64,000 nucleotides of DNA, from NCBI GenBank assembly GCA_964459095.1, contig CAYWKL010000002.1, positions 1-64,000 of the forward strand, given 5' to 3'. The notes beneath the pieces were generated by a model. The model did not search any database, had not been told where the DNA came from, and saw only the letters and a list, made by a program, of their open reading frames with translations. How positions within the stretch are numbered: position 1 is the stretch's first letter; the number at the start of each line of letters is the position of its first letter. Shown here piece by piece: positions 41,451 through 48,375 of this stretch. This DNA is from CAYWKL01 sp964459095. GTDB lineage: Bacteria > Patescibacteriota > Microgenomatia > Daviesbacterales > UBA10151. The position numbers were made by a program, and so were the translations under genes.

Positions 41451-41805
41451 TTTTCACCTCCACATCTCTCAATGTCCATAACTTCCCCTTACCCTTATTG
41501 CCTACCTTCCTCCATCCCCACACAGAAATCTTACCGCCGGCTTTTACCCATGTCTTGGCATTATTGTTTTCTTTAATCTTAGCAACTCTTGCTGCAACAT
41601 TGCCGCCATCTCCAGTAGTGGCTTGCACAATCAAAAACTCCATCCTCTCCGAATGAACAGCCAAAATGTCTCCGAAAGAAAAGAGGTCCTGCCGGATTTT
41701 TACCCAGGGATTAAACTTCTCAACTACTGCCACCATGTAGCCGCGCTTCCTCAACTCCTTCAAGCTCAATGCAGTCGGGCTTATTCTTTTAGTTTTCTTT
41801 GTCAT
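41443..41805 (-). CDS. Phage-type PD-(D/E)XK-like protein
   Basis: 120 aa. SLKELRKRGYMVAVVEKFNP, RQDLFSFGDILAVHSE, LIVQATTGDGGNVAARVAKI and KISVWGWRKVG match a common phage protein family with a restriction-endonuclease-like core (D in GDILA, Q in VQAT). Probably Holliday-junction- or VRR-NUC-like, but catalysis is not certain. Begins 10 nt after the preceding gene. Confidence 0.65.
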   Translation of the reverse strand: MTKKTKRISPTALSLKELRKRGYMVAVVEKFNPWVKIRQDLFSFGDILAVHSERMEFLIVQATTGDGGNVAARVAKIKENNNAKTWVKAGGKISVWGWRKVGNKGKGKLWTLRDVEVKNE

Positions 41806-41815
41806 TCTACTTTTC

Positions 41816-42076
41816 TCAAATAAACTTCAGGTCGGGAAAAGTCTCATCAATTATAATTTTAAATTTATGAATTTTATTTTCATATACTACTCTTTCTCCT
41901 CTTTCCCATGATTTAACATTTTCAACTATAAGCATATCAACTCTTTCTTTCAGCCTTTCAACTGCTAGCTTAACTGAATTAATAGCAAAGTACATATCAC
42001 AATCTTCAAAATGTTTACCATCTATGTGTGGTCTTCCATCAAAACATTCAATTTTATTCTTTAATGATTTATTCAT
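41816..42076 (-). CDS. Soluble hypothetical protein
   Basis: 86 aa; helical centre (INSVKLAVERLKERVDMLIV) and a C-terminal segment KFKIIIDETFPDLKFI. No recognised family. Confidence 0.55.
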   Translation of the reverse strand: MNKSLKNKIECFDGRPHIDGKHFEDCDMYFAINSVKLAVERLKERVDMLIVENVKSWERGERVVYENKIHKFKIIIDETFPDLKFI

Positions 42077-42091
42077 TTTTATCCTCCCACC

Positions 42092-42217
42092 TCACCAGTT
42101 CATCTTCCCCTCATACTTTGTATTGCAGTTCCTGCAGTAATAATTCCCGTTCAGCCCGTCAATCTTGAAGTTGTGTTTCTTGCACTTCTTGCAAGTTCTC
42201 TTTGGATAATTTGCCAT
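42092..42217 (-). CDS. Tiny zinc-ribbon protein
   Basis: 41 aa, MANYPKRTCKKCKKHNFKID then YYCRNCNTKYEG: two complete knuckles. It overlaps the upstream membrane-protein gene by 59 nt in another frame; both seem real. Confidence 0.6.
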   Translation of the reverse strand: MANYPKRTCKKCKKHNFKIDGLNGNYYCRNCNTKYEGKMNW

Positions 42218-42377
42218 CCTGCCCCCCTTCAAACATACTTTTCACTTTCACAACTATCCCTTTTGCAGACTTCAATGAAGCCTTGTAATATTCATAGGAC
42301 AGTTTTGGCTCTGTTATAAAAGTTGAAATAACAATCAGCACCAGCACAATCATTAAAATGTTTTGGATTAATCCCAT
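42159..42377 (-). CDS. Small secreted or anchored protein
   Basis: 72 aa. N-terminal hydrophobic helix (MGLIQNILMIVLVLIVISTF) and a polar helical remainder ending in a Gln-rich tail. The tail lies in the overlap with the zinc-ribbon gene. Confidence 0.52.
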   Translation of the reverse strand: MGLIQNILMIVLVLIVISTFITEPKLSYEYYKASLKSAKGIVVKVKSMFEGGQDGKLSKENLQEVQETQLQD

Positions 42378-42392
42378 GATTATTCATCCCCC

Positions 42393-42743
42393 TCAATGTA
42401 TGGCAATCTTAATGCCGTCATATCTCTCTGTTTTTGGCTTTGCTTTGCAATTCAAGGTTGTGCCATCAAAACTATCAAAATCTTTCTTATATCTTTCTTC
42501 GCAGATTGCCTGCCCTAATTTGATGTAGTGTACAGGATTATCATCAAATGTATGACTTTCTTTTTTATTACCATAGCATTGCCAATCACACCACCCTTTC
42601 CCATTATCACAAACTGAACTCACATCGTAATAACCCTGGCTCAAACAATATTGACTCTTAATATCCTCTCTACCAGGTCTTACTGCACAAGCACTTAGTA
42701 GTAACAAACTTAATACCCCCACCAACAATATTATCCTTTTCAC
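42393..42743 (-). CDS. Small lipoprotein
   Basis: 116 aa. MKRIILLVGVLSLLLLSACAV carries a lipobox (LSAC). Mature part has seven cysteines (CDNGKGWCDWQC) and is probably disulfide-bonded. A GGAGGTGAC site precedes it. Confidence 0.65.
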   Translation of the reverse strand: MKRIILLVGVLSLLLLSACAVRPGREDIKSQYCLSQGYYDVSSVCDNGKGWCDWQCYGNKKESHTFDDNPVHYIKLGQAICEERYKKDFDSFDGTTLNCKAKPKTERYDGIKIAIH

Positions 42744-42763
42744 TCTTAGTCACCTCCAAATTT

Positions 42764-42928
42764 TTATTTAATCTCCCTGCACTTTTCATCATGGTAATAA
42801 GCTTTGTATGCCCTCCCTTCCCATGATTTAAAAATATAGATGCAGGAGCTTTCCTTCTCTATCCACTGCCCACACCCTATACATTTCTTTGGCTTTGTTA
42901 TATTGTTTAGACTATACACCTTTTTCAT
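42764..42928 (-). CDS. Small zinc-binding protein
   Basis: 54 aa (MKKVYSLNNITKPKKC...). CIGCGQWI and a later C...HDEKC pair suggest a zinc site. ATGA overlap with the upstream gene. Confidence 0.52.
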   Translation of the reverse strand: MKKVYSLNNITKPKKCIGCGQWIEKESSCIYIFKSWEGRAYKAYYHDEKCREIK

Positions 42929-43056
42929 AATTCTCTTACCTCAAAATCCCCCTTGCTTAAATCCATCTTCTTTCTTATGTCCTTCAGGAAATACTCCTTT
43001 TCAATCAAGTCATTGAATTGCATCACCACCAGTCTGCCGTCGTGTATTAATTTCAT
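42925..43056 (-). CDS. Small hypothetical protein
   Basis: 43 aa (MKLIHDGRLVVMQFNDLIEK...), charged; strand followed by helix. Supported by the ATGA coupling with the next gene. Confidence 0.48.
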   Translation of the reverse strand: MKLIHDGRLVVMQFNDLIEKEYFLKDIRKKMDLSKGDFEVREL

Positions 43057-43068
43057 CTTTCCCAAAAA

Positions 43069-43314
43069 TTAAATAATATCAATCTGTTCTTTCTTAAACG
43101 GAATGACTATAGGCTCCTGCAGTTCTTCCTGTATCGGGGCTACCCAATTCTCACTAAGCAGCCTTCTGAACCCATCCAGCATCCCGTCGATATCACTCAG
43201 CAGGATGTCAATGCCGGATATATCCTTGGATTTTCTTAAAGCATACTCCATTATCCTGGCCTCTTTCAGGCTCAATCCCACATTCAAATTTACACTGCCA
43301 TTTTCTATTTCCAT
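43069..43314 (-). CDS. Soluble hypothetical protein
   Basis: 81 aa preceded by AGGTAGG. LSLKEARIMEYALRKSKD and a second helix; acidic. No family recognised. Confidence 0.55.
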   Translation of the reverse strand: MEIENGSVNLNVGLSLKEARIMEYALRKSKDISGIDILLSDIDGMLDGFRRLLSENWVAPIQEELQEPIVIPFKKEQIDII

Positions 43315-43350
43315 TTTCCTACCTCCTTATCCATACACATCTTCTAGATA

Positions 43351-43569
43351 TTATCTCTCCCACTGCCCCTTGGCAGGTTCTCCTACTACTTTATTATTAT
43401 TTATCCAAATCTTATAGTTTGTACCCATATAATACATAATAACAAATAGAAGTACTATTGATATAAGGGATTCCACCAAATCATACCAATTGCCGGTAAC
43501 CCCAATATACAGCAACACGAGACTACCAACTACCCACACAATATTTATCTGCTGGATTTTGTTTATCAT
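43351..43569 (-). CDS. Membrane protein, two helices
   Basis: 72 aa. Helices at about 7-22 and 30-47, then a basic tail. Overlaps the upstream gene by 4 nt. Confidence 0.55.
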   Translation of the reverse strand: MINKIQQINIVWVVGSLVLLYIGVTGNWYDLVESLISIVLLFVIMYYMGTNYKIWINNNKVVGEPAKGQWER

Positions 43570-43751
43570 CTTTCCCTCCTCTTATAATTTGCTGGAGGAA
43601 CATTAAGGTTCACCCAGTATCCTTTCTTCTTAAGCATCTCAACGCAATCCTCTGTAGTCAGTTCTTTGTTCTTCCTAAAACCACCATACCATCTATCAAC
43701 ATATGCCCCAGCCAAAAATCCAATTCCCAATCCTGCAATAAACCAAGTCAC
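43566..43751 (-). CDS. Small anchored protein
   Basis: 61 aa. N-terminal helix (MTWFIAGLGIGFLAGAYVD) and a soluble, basic remainder (LTTEDCVEMLKKKGYW). Confidence 0.55.
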   Translation of the reverse strand: MTWFIAGLGIGFLAGAYVDRWYGGFRKNKELTTEDCVEMLKKKGYWVNLNVPPANYKRRER

Positions 43752-43757
43752 ATCAAA

Positions 43758-43874
43758 TCACCTCATAAAAGACATAACTATAGTTACTAATAAAAACAAA
43801 CAGATATCTCTCCACAACAAAGTTAGCGGTTTAACTATAAGATACCCATTCCGATAATGCCAATTCCAATCCAT
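43758..43874 (-). CDS. Membrane micropeptide
   Basis: 38 aa (MDWNWHYRNGYLIVK...), ending in a hydrophobic helix (ICLFLLVTIVMSFM). It fills the space between the SPFH gene and the next gene and is followed by AGGTGAT. Confidence 0.45.
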   Translation of the reverse strand: MDWNWHYRNGYLIVKPLTLLWRDICLFLLVTIVMSFMR

Positions 43875-43876
43875 TT

Positions 43877-45003
43877 TTATACACCTTCACTCTCTTTTAC
43901 ATTTTCTTTTGGCTGTTCCAAACCAACAATTCCCAAATCAAATGGCCTTGCCAACCTGTTAAGGATTGATTTTGCGCTTGCTTCACTGCTCACCCTGATA
44001 CTCTCAATTACCTTCCCAGTGTCAAAACCTCCTCCTGAATCACTTCCAACAAATACTTTCATCTCAGCTTGTTCCAATGCCCTTGCAGAGGCAACTCCAA
44101 TCGCTTGCTGCATTTCAACAACTTTTTCCGCAACCAATGCCCTTATTGCCTTATCCTCAAACTTGTTTAATGCTTGCTGCAGTTTTTCCTTTGCATCCGC
44201 TTCTGCAAATCCCCTTTCCCTTAATGGTGAAGCATCTCCTTTGCTTTTTCTTCTGCCCTCAACCTGTCGCCTTCGCCTTCAAGCCGTTTTTGTGTTTTAT
44301 TAATTTCTTCCACATCCATCCTTAAGTTTGCTTCAACAATTGACCTCTCCTTTTCTATCTCTTGAGTTTTAACTTGCTGAACTCTAAACACCTCTAATTC
44401 TTTCTCTCTTGCCTCTTTCTGTTTTTCAGCAACTTTCATATTCTTCTCTTGTTCCCGTTTTGCAACTTCTTCATCTCGCATTATCTCCCTTTTTTTAGCC
44501 TCTTCGTCTGCTTCCGCTTCTTTGAATCTTGCAATCTTTGCCTGCTCAGCATTTTTCTGCCTTGCTTCGGAATTTATCTGCCTTTCTATTATAGATGAAA
44601 TATCATGGATAACTCTTGAGTCAACCCCAAAAGAGGGGTCAGGGTCTTTAAAATCAATTAATTCAAGACTCTTTAATTCAAGCCCCCAATTGGATATAGT
44701 CTCACTCAATATGGGATTGATTGCTTCAATTATATCCTGCCTATTATTAATTACTTCCCTTATTGCTTTCTTGGTGGTAACATCTCTCGTCGTAGACTGC
44801 ACTATAACTGAAATCTGCTCATTTAATACCCTCAAATCCCCGCCAAACCTTTTTGCAGCTTCTATTGGGTCCTTGACTACTACATAAGTTATTATATCAC
44901 AAACAAACCTAGCCCTATCCTTATCAAATGCCAGGAAGTTTGGAACATTAACGGGGATAATGTTTAGTGGTATCCTATGGACCTGCATACCTAACTTAAG
45001 CAT
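43877..45003 (-). pseudogene. SPFH/flotillin-like gene split by a frameshift
   Basis: The first part (45003-44221, 260 aa) has an SPFH core (ARFVCDIITYVVVKDPIEAA, TTRDVTTKKAIREVI) and flotillin-type coiled coil (EAEADEEAKKREIMRDEEVA). It stops after AEEKAKEMLHH. The continuation (SPLRERGFAEADAKEKLQQA...ARALEQAEMKVFVGSD) is open in another frame directly across that stop and runs to 43877. The full protein would be about 370 aa and lacks an obvious N-terminal anchor. Natural inactivation, a sequencing error, or programmed shifting near 44221-44245 are all possible. Confidence 0.72.
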
Positions 45004-45224
45004 AAAAAACCAGCTTGGTATCTGAAAATAGGCGCTCTTGCCATCCGCACTATACTGCTTATGCGGCGAATATACCCTTCCTTTTCAATATAAACATCAT
45101 TCCCATTGTCTATATCCTTGTAAGCACGCTCCATATCCTCTAACGTCTTAAACACAATCTTATCCCCCTGGGTCCTTGAACCCAACGAAAAATCTTCAAC
45201 TTTGTATGTTTCCATTTCATTCAC
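44991..45224 (-). CDS. Hypothetical protein overlapping the SPFH start
   Basis: 77 aa; soluble acidic N-terminal part (DKIVFKTLEDMERAYKDIDN) and a short hydrophobic end. Overlaps the SPFH gene by 13 nt. No recognised family. Confidence 0.52.
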   Translation of the reverse strand: MNEMETYKVEDFSLGSRTQGDKIVFKTLEDMERAYKDIDNGNDVYIEKEGYIRRISSIVRMARAPIFRYQAGFLCLS

Positions 45225-45400
45225 CTCTCATAATAAAATGAATCCGTGGATGGTTCTGTATTTGTATCACTCTTCTGTTTTAGTTTCTTCTCCAACACGC
45301 TTAACATTTTATCAAATATAGTCTTGAAGGTTTCATCCAATCTATCCACCCTATACTCCAATTTTACAATTCTTTCTCTTAATTCAGTAAGTTCATCCAT
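45221..45400 (-). CDS. Small coiled-coil protein
   Basis: 59 aa from ATG 45400 with AGGTGATT upstream. Heptad pattern LRERIVKLEYRVDRLDETF then a polar tail. ATGA overlap with the next gene. Confidence 0.55.
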   Translation of the reverse strand: MDELTELRERIVKLEYRVDRLDETFKTIFDKMLSVLEKKLKQKSDTNTEPSTDSFYYER

Positions 45401-45402
45401 CT

Positions 45403-45519
45403 TCAATCACCTCTACCTTTATCCCACCCTCTGCGCTTGCACGCAGGGCATTCTTTTGATTTGTGCTCCACTCTTGGTATCCATTCATGCCCGCACTTCC
45501 TGCATTTGTTCTTCTTCAT
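45403..45519 (-). CDS. Tiny zinc-ribbon protein
   Basis: 38 aa, CRKCGHEWIPRVEHKSKECPACKRR: a canonical CxxCGxxW...CPxC ribbon found in many archaeal and phage micro-proteins. ATG 45519 is chosen for its spacing from AAAGGTGAT. Confidence 0.62.
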   Translation of the reverse strand: MKKNKCRKCGHEWIPRVEHKSKECPACKRRGWDKGRGD

Positions 45520-45581
45520 CGACATCACCTTTGATTATGATAATCATAGCAAATATAAATAGTTTTGCTTTCCTGACAATT

Positions 45582-45980
45582 TTACGGACAATTTTTGTCC
45601 GAATTTTCTGACAATTTTTTCCTCATATCAAAAATTCTTGGGAAGAGCTTATGTTGAAAATTTTTTCTATTTTCATTAGGAGTAACAATCTCGAGGTTAA
45701 CCTTCCGATTATCTAATGTATCATGATTTATATGATTTACAACCAACCCTTTAGGAGGTTTTATTATTAGACGATGCATTCTTTCTGTCTTTCCATCAAT
45801 AACCGTCCTAGCATAACCTCCAGCATTACTCCATTTATACTTTTGAATCTTCTCTATATCCTCAACATCTATCTTTGTAACACCCACAATCTTTTGCTTG
45901 TTATCCCTTAAATAAATTTCAGCAAACTCATCATAAACATAAATATCATTTGGTGTCCAAGTATTCCTCTTTTCTTCCAT
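45582..45980 (-). CDS. HNH homing endonuclease
   Basis: 132 aa from ATG 45980. KYKWSNAGGYARTVIDGK and MHRLIIKPPKGLVVNHINHD followed by LDNRKVNLEIVTPNENRKN form a complete HNH_3 core with an upstream beta-rich DNA-recognition region. Inserted between a P-loop ATPase gene and a zinc-ribbon gene. Its last codons lie in the CGGACAA hairpin region. Confidence 0.82.
   Translation of the reverse strand: MEEKRNTWTPNDIYVYDEFAEIYLRDNKQKIVGVTKIDVEDIEKIQKYKWSNAGGYARTVIDGKTERMHRLIIKPPKGLVVNHINHDTLDNRKVNLEIVTPNENRKNFQHKLFPRIFDMRKKLSENSDKNCP
45585..45601. repeat. Hairpin at the end of the HNH gene
   Basis: CGGACAA-TTT-TTGTCCG, perfect 7-bp arms, flanked on both sides by TGACAATTTT. It covers the last codons of the HNH gene. 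Possible terminator or a footprint of insertion. Confidence 0.55.
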
Positions 45981-46041
45981 ACTCCAAATAATATCTAACT
46001 TATTTACATAGTTTACTATTTTGACATTCTCAGTAACAATT

Positions 46042-46662
46042 TTACTTGATTGAGAATATATCCACATTCTTTACTTTGGTATCCACTTCTTTGATGTACT
46101 CCATTTCAATAGATTTCTCATAATCGGGATTTATTATAAGCAGTTCATTGCGCGGCACATCTATACTATTAATGCTTTTGTATCTCCCTTTGTAATTTAA
46201 AACAATCTCTTTCAGCTGCGAACCATTGACAAGATTGTTAACATTGATTGATTTTATTACCCACCGCTCTATTTTGCCGCAGATGGTGCTATTGAACTCC
46301 CTTAGTGAGGGGCTGCTCAAAATAACCCAATTATTATTATGATAAACAAAATCAACAAATAGGTTTAGCTGTTCTGTATACCGGCGATTGTTTAAATTTA
46401 ATTTAGATATTTCATCCAGCACAATCAGGCAATTCTTCTTGGTGGCAAGCTGCTCCAGAGAACTCACCTCATAAATTTCCTTAAAATTCTTGTTAAGCCA
46501 TTCAAGGACAGGCTCCTCAAGGCCATACACATAGATGCGGACATCCTTCTTATGCTGCCTGAAATCCTTGATTAATGCTATCAAATTGTTTGTCTTTCCG
46601 CTATCCTTCTCGCCTGCCAATCCTACAATCCTACAATTTCCAAATACCTCTTTCAATTTCAT
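46042..46662 (-). CDS. P-loop ATPase, Zot/KAP-like
   Basis: 206 aa. Walker A GLAGEKDSGKTNNLIALI at about 14-31, Walker B CLIVLDEIS at about 79-87, then a strand with sensor-like VILSSPS. Size and motif spacing resemble the ATPase core used in filamentous-virus assembly (Zot) and some packaging ATPases, but the assignment is by pattern. No membrane helix is seen. Confidence 0.65.
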   Translation of the reverse strand: MKLKEVFGNCRIVGLAGEKDSGKTNNLIALIKDFRQHKKDVRIYVYGLEEPVLEWLNKNFKEIYEVSSLEQLATKKNCLIVLDEISKLNLNNRRYTEQLNLFVDFVYHNNNWVILSSPSLREFNSTICGKIERWVIKSINVNNLVNGSQLKEIVLNYKGRYKSINSIDVPRNELLIINPDYEKSIEMEYIKEVDTKVKNVDIFSIK

Positions 46663-46810
46663 ACTCTTACCTCCTTAAGCTTAACATATTAATAGATTAC
46701 TTACTTTTATGAGAGCGTTGTCGATGTGATTCATCTGCTTGTATATTTGTTATAAAATATAATATCAAAAATCCATAAGTCAATGCAAAAAATAAAACAA
46801 ACAAAAATTT

Positions 46811-46873
46811 ATGGACAAAAAAACATTATATTAGTTCCTAAACTAAACATCATAATATACTCCTTTTGTCCAT
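46811..46873. repeat. Inverted-repeat pair in the 46663-46894 gap
   Basis: ATGGACAAAA (46811-46820) and TTTTGTCCAT (46864-46873) are perfect inverted repeats 43 nt apart. The rest of this 230-nt gap is AT-rich; a hydrophobic 35-codon TTG ORF on the minus strand (46697-46804) is possible but weak. Confidence 0.5.
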
Positions 46874-46894
46874 CTGTTAAATATATGTTTTTAT

Positions 46895-47143
46895 TCATAA
46901 TCGTTGTTTGGCGGATACCCTAGATTTTAGTCGAGTGGAGGAAACTAAACTTGAATTTACTTTGTCGCCTTTGAAGCAACCTTTAGGACAATACCTTACT
47001 GCTTCTTTATGGTTAAACTCAGTAGGGGTTTTGCAATATTTGCATTCCCTTACCCTTCCAAAAAAACCATCCATAGCACATTCTAAATTATATTCAATAT
47101 CTCTTGCTCTTTTCCTTCTTAGTTTTTCTTTCTTGCTAATCAT
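46895..47143 (-). CDS. Basic zinc-finger protein
   Basis: 82 aa. Basic N-terminal helix (MISKKEKLRRKRARDIEYNL), CKYCKTPTEFNHKEAVRYCP zinc motif, basic C terminus. A perfect palindrome covers the region just before its ribosome-binding site. Likely nucleic-acid-binding. Confidence 0.6.
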   Translation of the reverse strand: MISKKEKLRRKRARDIEYNLECAMDGFFGRVRECKYCKTPTEFNHKEAVRYCPKGCFKGDKVNSSLVSSTRLKSRVSAKQRL

Positions 47144-47151
47144 TGGAAACC

Positions 47152-47167
47152 TCCGAATTTATTCGGA
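47152..47167. promoter_or_regulatory. Palindrome at the ribosome-binding site of the gene at 47143
   Basis: TCCGAAT-TT-ATTCGGA, perfect 7-bp arms. On the transcript the 3' arm runs into GGAGG, so folding would mask the ribosome-binding site: a candidate translational switch or protein-binding site. Confidence 0.55.
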
Positions 47168-47200
47168 TGGGAATTCTATTGAACATAATTGTATATAATT

Positions 47201-47494
47201 TCACGAAGGTTTGCCCGAACCTTTACCCATACACATAGCACAATAAACCCTCATACCTTTTATTATTCGTTCACCTTTACCTTTACATCGAGGGCAAACT
47301 TTGGGCGAATCGGAATGAGCTGTAAAATTATTATTCGGCGACTGAGGCGTAGCCGAAGCTTGAGGTTTTGAGAGAAAATCTTTTAATGACATCAGCCAAT
47401 TATCTACATGGTCATAACTTAATCTATTCTCTTTTTCAAGCATTTCATATCTTTTAAATGCGTCTTTTTCTTTGAAATATTTATTCCAATTCAT
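47201..47494 (-). CDS. Zinc-finger protein with shared NNNFTAHxDSPKVC linker
   Basis: 97 aa. Helical N-terminal part (MNWNKYFKEKDAFKRYEMLE), Pro/Gln/Ala spacer, NNNFTAHSDSPKVC, then CPRCKGKGERI and CAMCMGKGSG, a DnaJ-type CxxCxGxG pair. Relative of 38603-38872 by the linker and 3' end only. A 15-bp inverted repeat links its start codon region to a segment in the middle of the gene. Confidence 0.66.
   Translation of the reverse strand: MNWNKYFKEKDAFKRYEMLEKENRLSYDHVDNWLMSLKDFLSKPQASATPQSPNNNFTAHSDSPKVCPRCKGKGERIIKGMRVYCAMCMGKGSGKPS
47295..47335. repeat. 41-bp coding repeat, copy B
   Basis: Partner of 38706-38746 (38 of 41 identical). Directly followed by a short GC-rich palindrome (TCGGCGACTGAGGCGTAGCC) not present in copy A. 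Confidence 0.8.
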
Positions 47495-47507
47495 TTTCTC
47501 TCAAAAC
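47365..47507. repeat. 15-bp inverted-repeat pair spanning the start of the gene at 47494
   Basis: GTTTTGAGAGAAAAT (47365-47379, within the gene) and ATTTTCTCTCAAAAC (47493-47507, covering part of the start codon and the leader) are exact inverted repeats. Pairing in the mRNA would block the initiation region. Confidence 0.75.
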
Positions 47508-47521
47508 TTTTGCCTAATGTC

Positions 47522-47588
47522 AGGGTTTTACGAAGCCCTGAGCGTAGCGAAGGGTTTGGGAAAATCTGCGGATTTTCCGTAAAACCCT
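47522..47588. other. Three-way-junction palindromic element
   Basis: Outer 11-bp stem AGGGTTTTACG (47522-47532) / CGTAAAACCCT (47578-47588). It encloses two smaller hairpins: AAGCCCT (47533-47539) / AGGGTTT (47551-47557) with one mismatch, and GGAAAATC (47559-47566) / GATTTTCC (47571-47578). Clearly richer in G and C than its surroundings. It sits exactly between two genes. Could be a structured RNA, a REP-like mobile palindrome or a recombination site. Confidence 0.68.
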
Positions 47589-48030
47589 AATCAAGCGACA
47601 CCAAGTTATAGCGGTAGGTAGTGGAAACCGCCGAGCTTTGTATTTTTTCTAATTCATCTAATTTATCCATAAGCAATAATATTGGAAATTTTCCTTTAAC
47701 TTTAAAATTACAATTTAAGCCATCAATATTTTTAAGATTAAATAACTTAGGATACCATTCTGAATTATATTTAGTAAAATTATAGGTATATTCTGTTTTC
47801 TCCTTATATTTCTCATTTACAAAATTAGCTTGGAAATCAACCCCAATAAAACCTGTGTTACAACTTCCTTCAAGTTCATAATCTGATAGTACCCCTTTCA
47901 ATTTGAGTAATTCAGTTTTTGCATCCATTTCTTTTATTTTTAAAAATCCTAAAATAATTATTGAACTAACTACCAAAATAGTGATTCCACACACAATAGA
48001 TATACTCAAATAATTATTCTCTTTTTGCAT
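47587..48030 (-). CDS. N-terminally anchored protein with repeat-derived C-terminal tail
   Basis: 147 aa with AAGGAGG upstream. One membrane helix (about 9-30), then a soluble beta-rich domain with two cysteines. The last 16 residues (SSAVSTTYRYNLVSLD) are encoded by an arm of an inverted repeat whose partner is in the leader. Confidence 0.6.
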   Translation of the reverse strand: MQKENNYLSISIVCGITILVVSSIIILGFLKIKEMDAKTELLKLKGVLSDYELEGSCNTGFIGVDFQANFVNEKYKEKTEYTYNFTKYNSEWYPKLFNLKNIDGLNCNFKVKGKFPILLLMDKLDELEKIQSSAVSTTYRYNLVSLD

Positions 48031-48063
48031 TTTTTTCCTCCTTTTTCGTTAGCTCGGCGGTTT
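47625..48063. repeat. 13-bp inverted-repeat pair flanking the gene 47587-48030
   Basis: AAACCGCCGAGCT (47625-47637, last codons of the gene) and AGCTCGGCGGTTT (48051-48063, leader) are perfect inverted repeats 413 nt apart, GC-rich in an AT-rich region. Confidence 0.75.
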
Positions 48064-48072
48064 ATGTTTTAA

Positions 48073-48146
48073 TATCGCTTAATGTTCCCGATTTCAAGAA
48101 TGTTTTAATTTAGGCGAAGCCGTCTTGAAATCGGAATTATGCGATA
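48073..48146. other. Hairpin element containing the 50-bp repeat, copy B
   Basis: Outer stem TATCGC (48073-48078) / GCGATA (48141-48146), inner 12-bp stem CCGATTTCAAGA (48088-48099) / TCTTGAAATCGG (48123-48134), and a small GGC-GAA-GCC hairpin in the loop. Positions 48081-48130 are identical to 38247-38296. Lies between two genes. Confidence 0.75.
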
Positions 48147-48147
48147 G

Positions 48148-48341
48148 TAAACCCAAAACCATCTATCTTAATTTTTTTATAACTTCATCTTTTCCAACTC
48201 TGAAATAATCATATCCTAAAAACTTTACATAATATCCTTCTTTATCTTCTTTTTTTACTTTTCTTATTGCAGTAAATTGCCCATAATTTGTTGATACATG
48301 GAATTTTATCTTCATTTTTTATCATCTCCGTTTTGGGTTTA
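48148..48341. repeat. 12-bp inverted-repeat pair flanking the gene 48163-48315
   Basis: TAAACCCAAAAC (48148-48159, just after the stop codon) and GTTTTGGGTTTA (48330-48341, before the ribosome-binding site) are perfect inverted repeats enclosing exactly one gene. Confidence 0.72.
48163..48315 (-). CDS. Small basic beta protein
   Basis: 50 aa (MKIKFHVSTNYGQFTAIRKV...), strands followed by a basic C-terminal helix. GGAGATG upstream. Enclosed by the 12-bp inverted repeat. Confidence 0.55.
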   Translation of the reverse strand: MKIKFHVSTNYGQFTAIRKVKKEDKEGYYVKFLGYDYFRVGKDEVIKKLR

Positions 48342-48375
48342 TTTTGCATAAGTTCCAGTATAACGCAACTCTATT

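Noticed and set aside
47201..48341. Classical integron cassette array
   Set aside because: Palindromes border single genes, but the sequences differ between genes and the conserved GTTRRRY core of attC sites is not visible, so this is kept as a hypothesis only.
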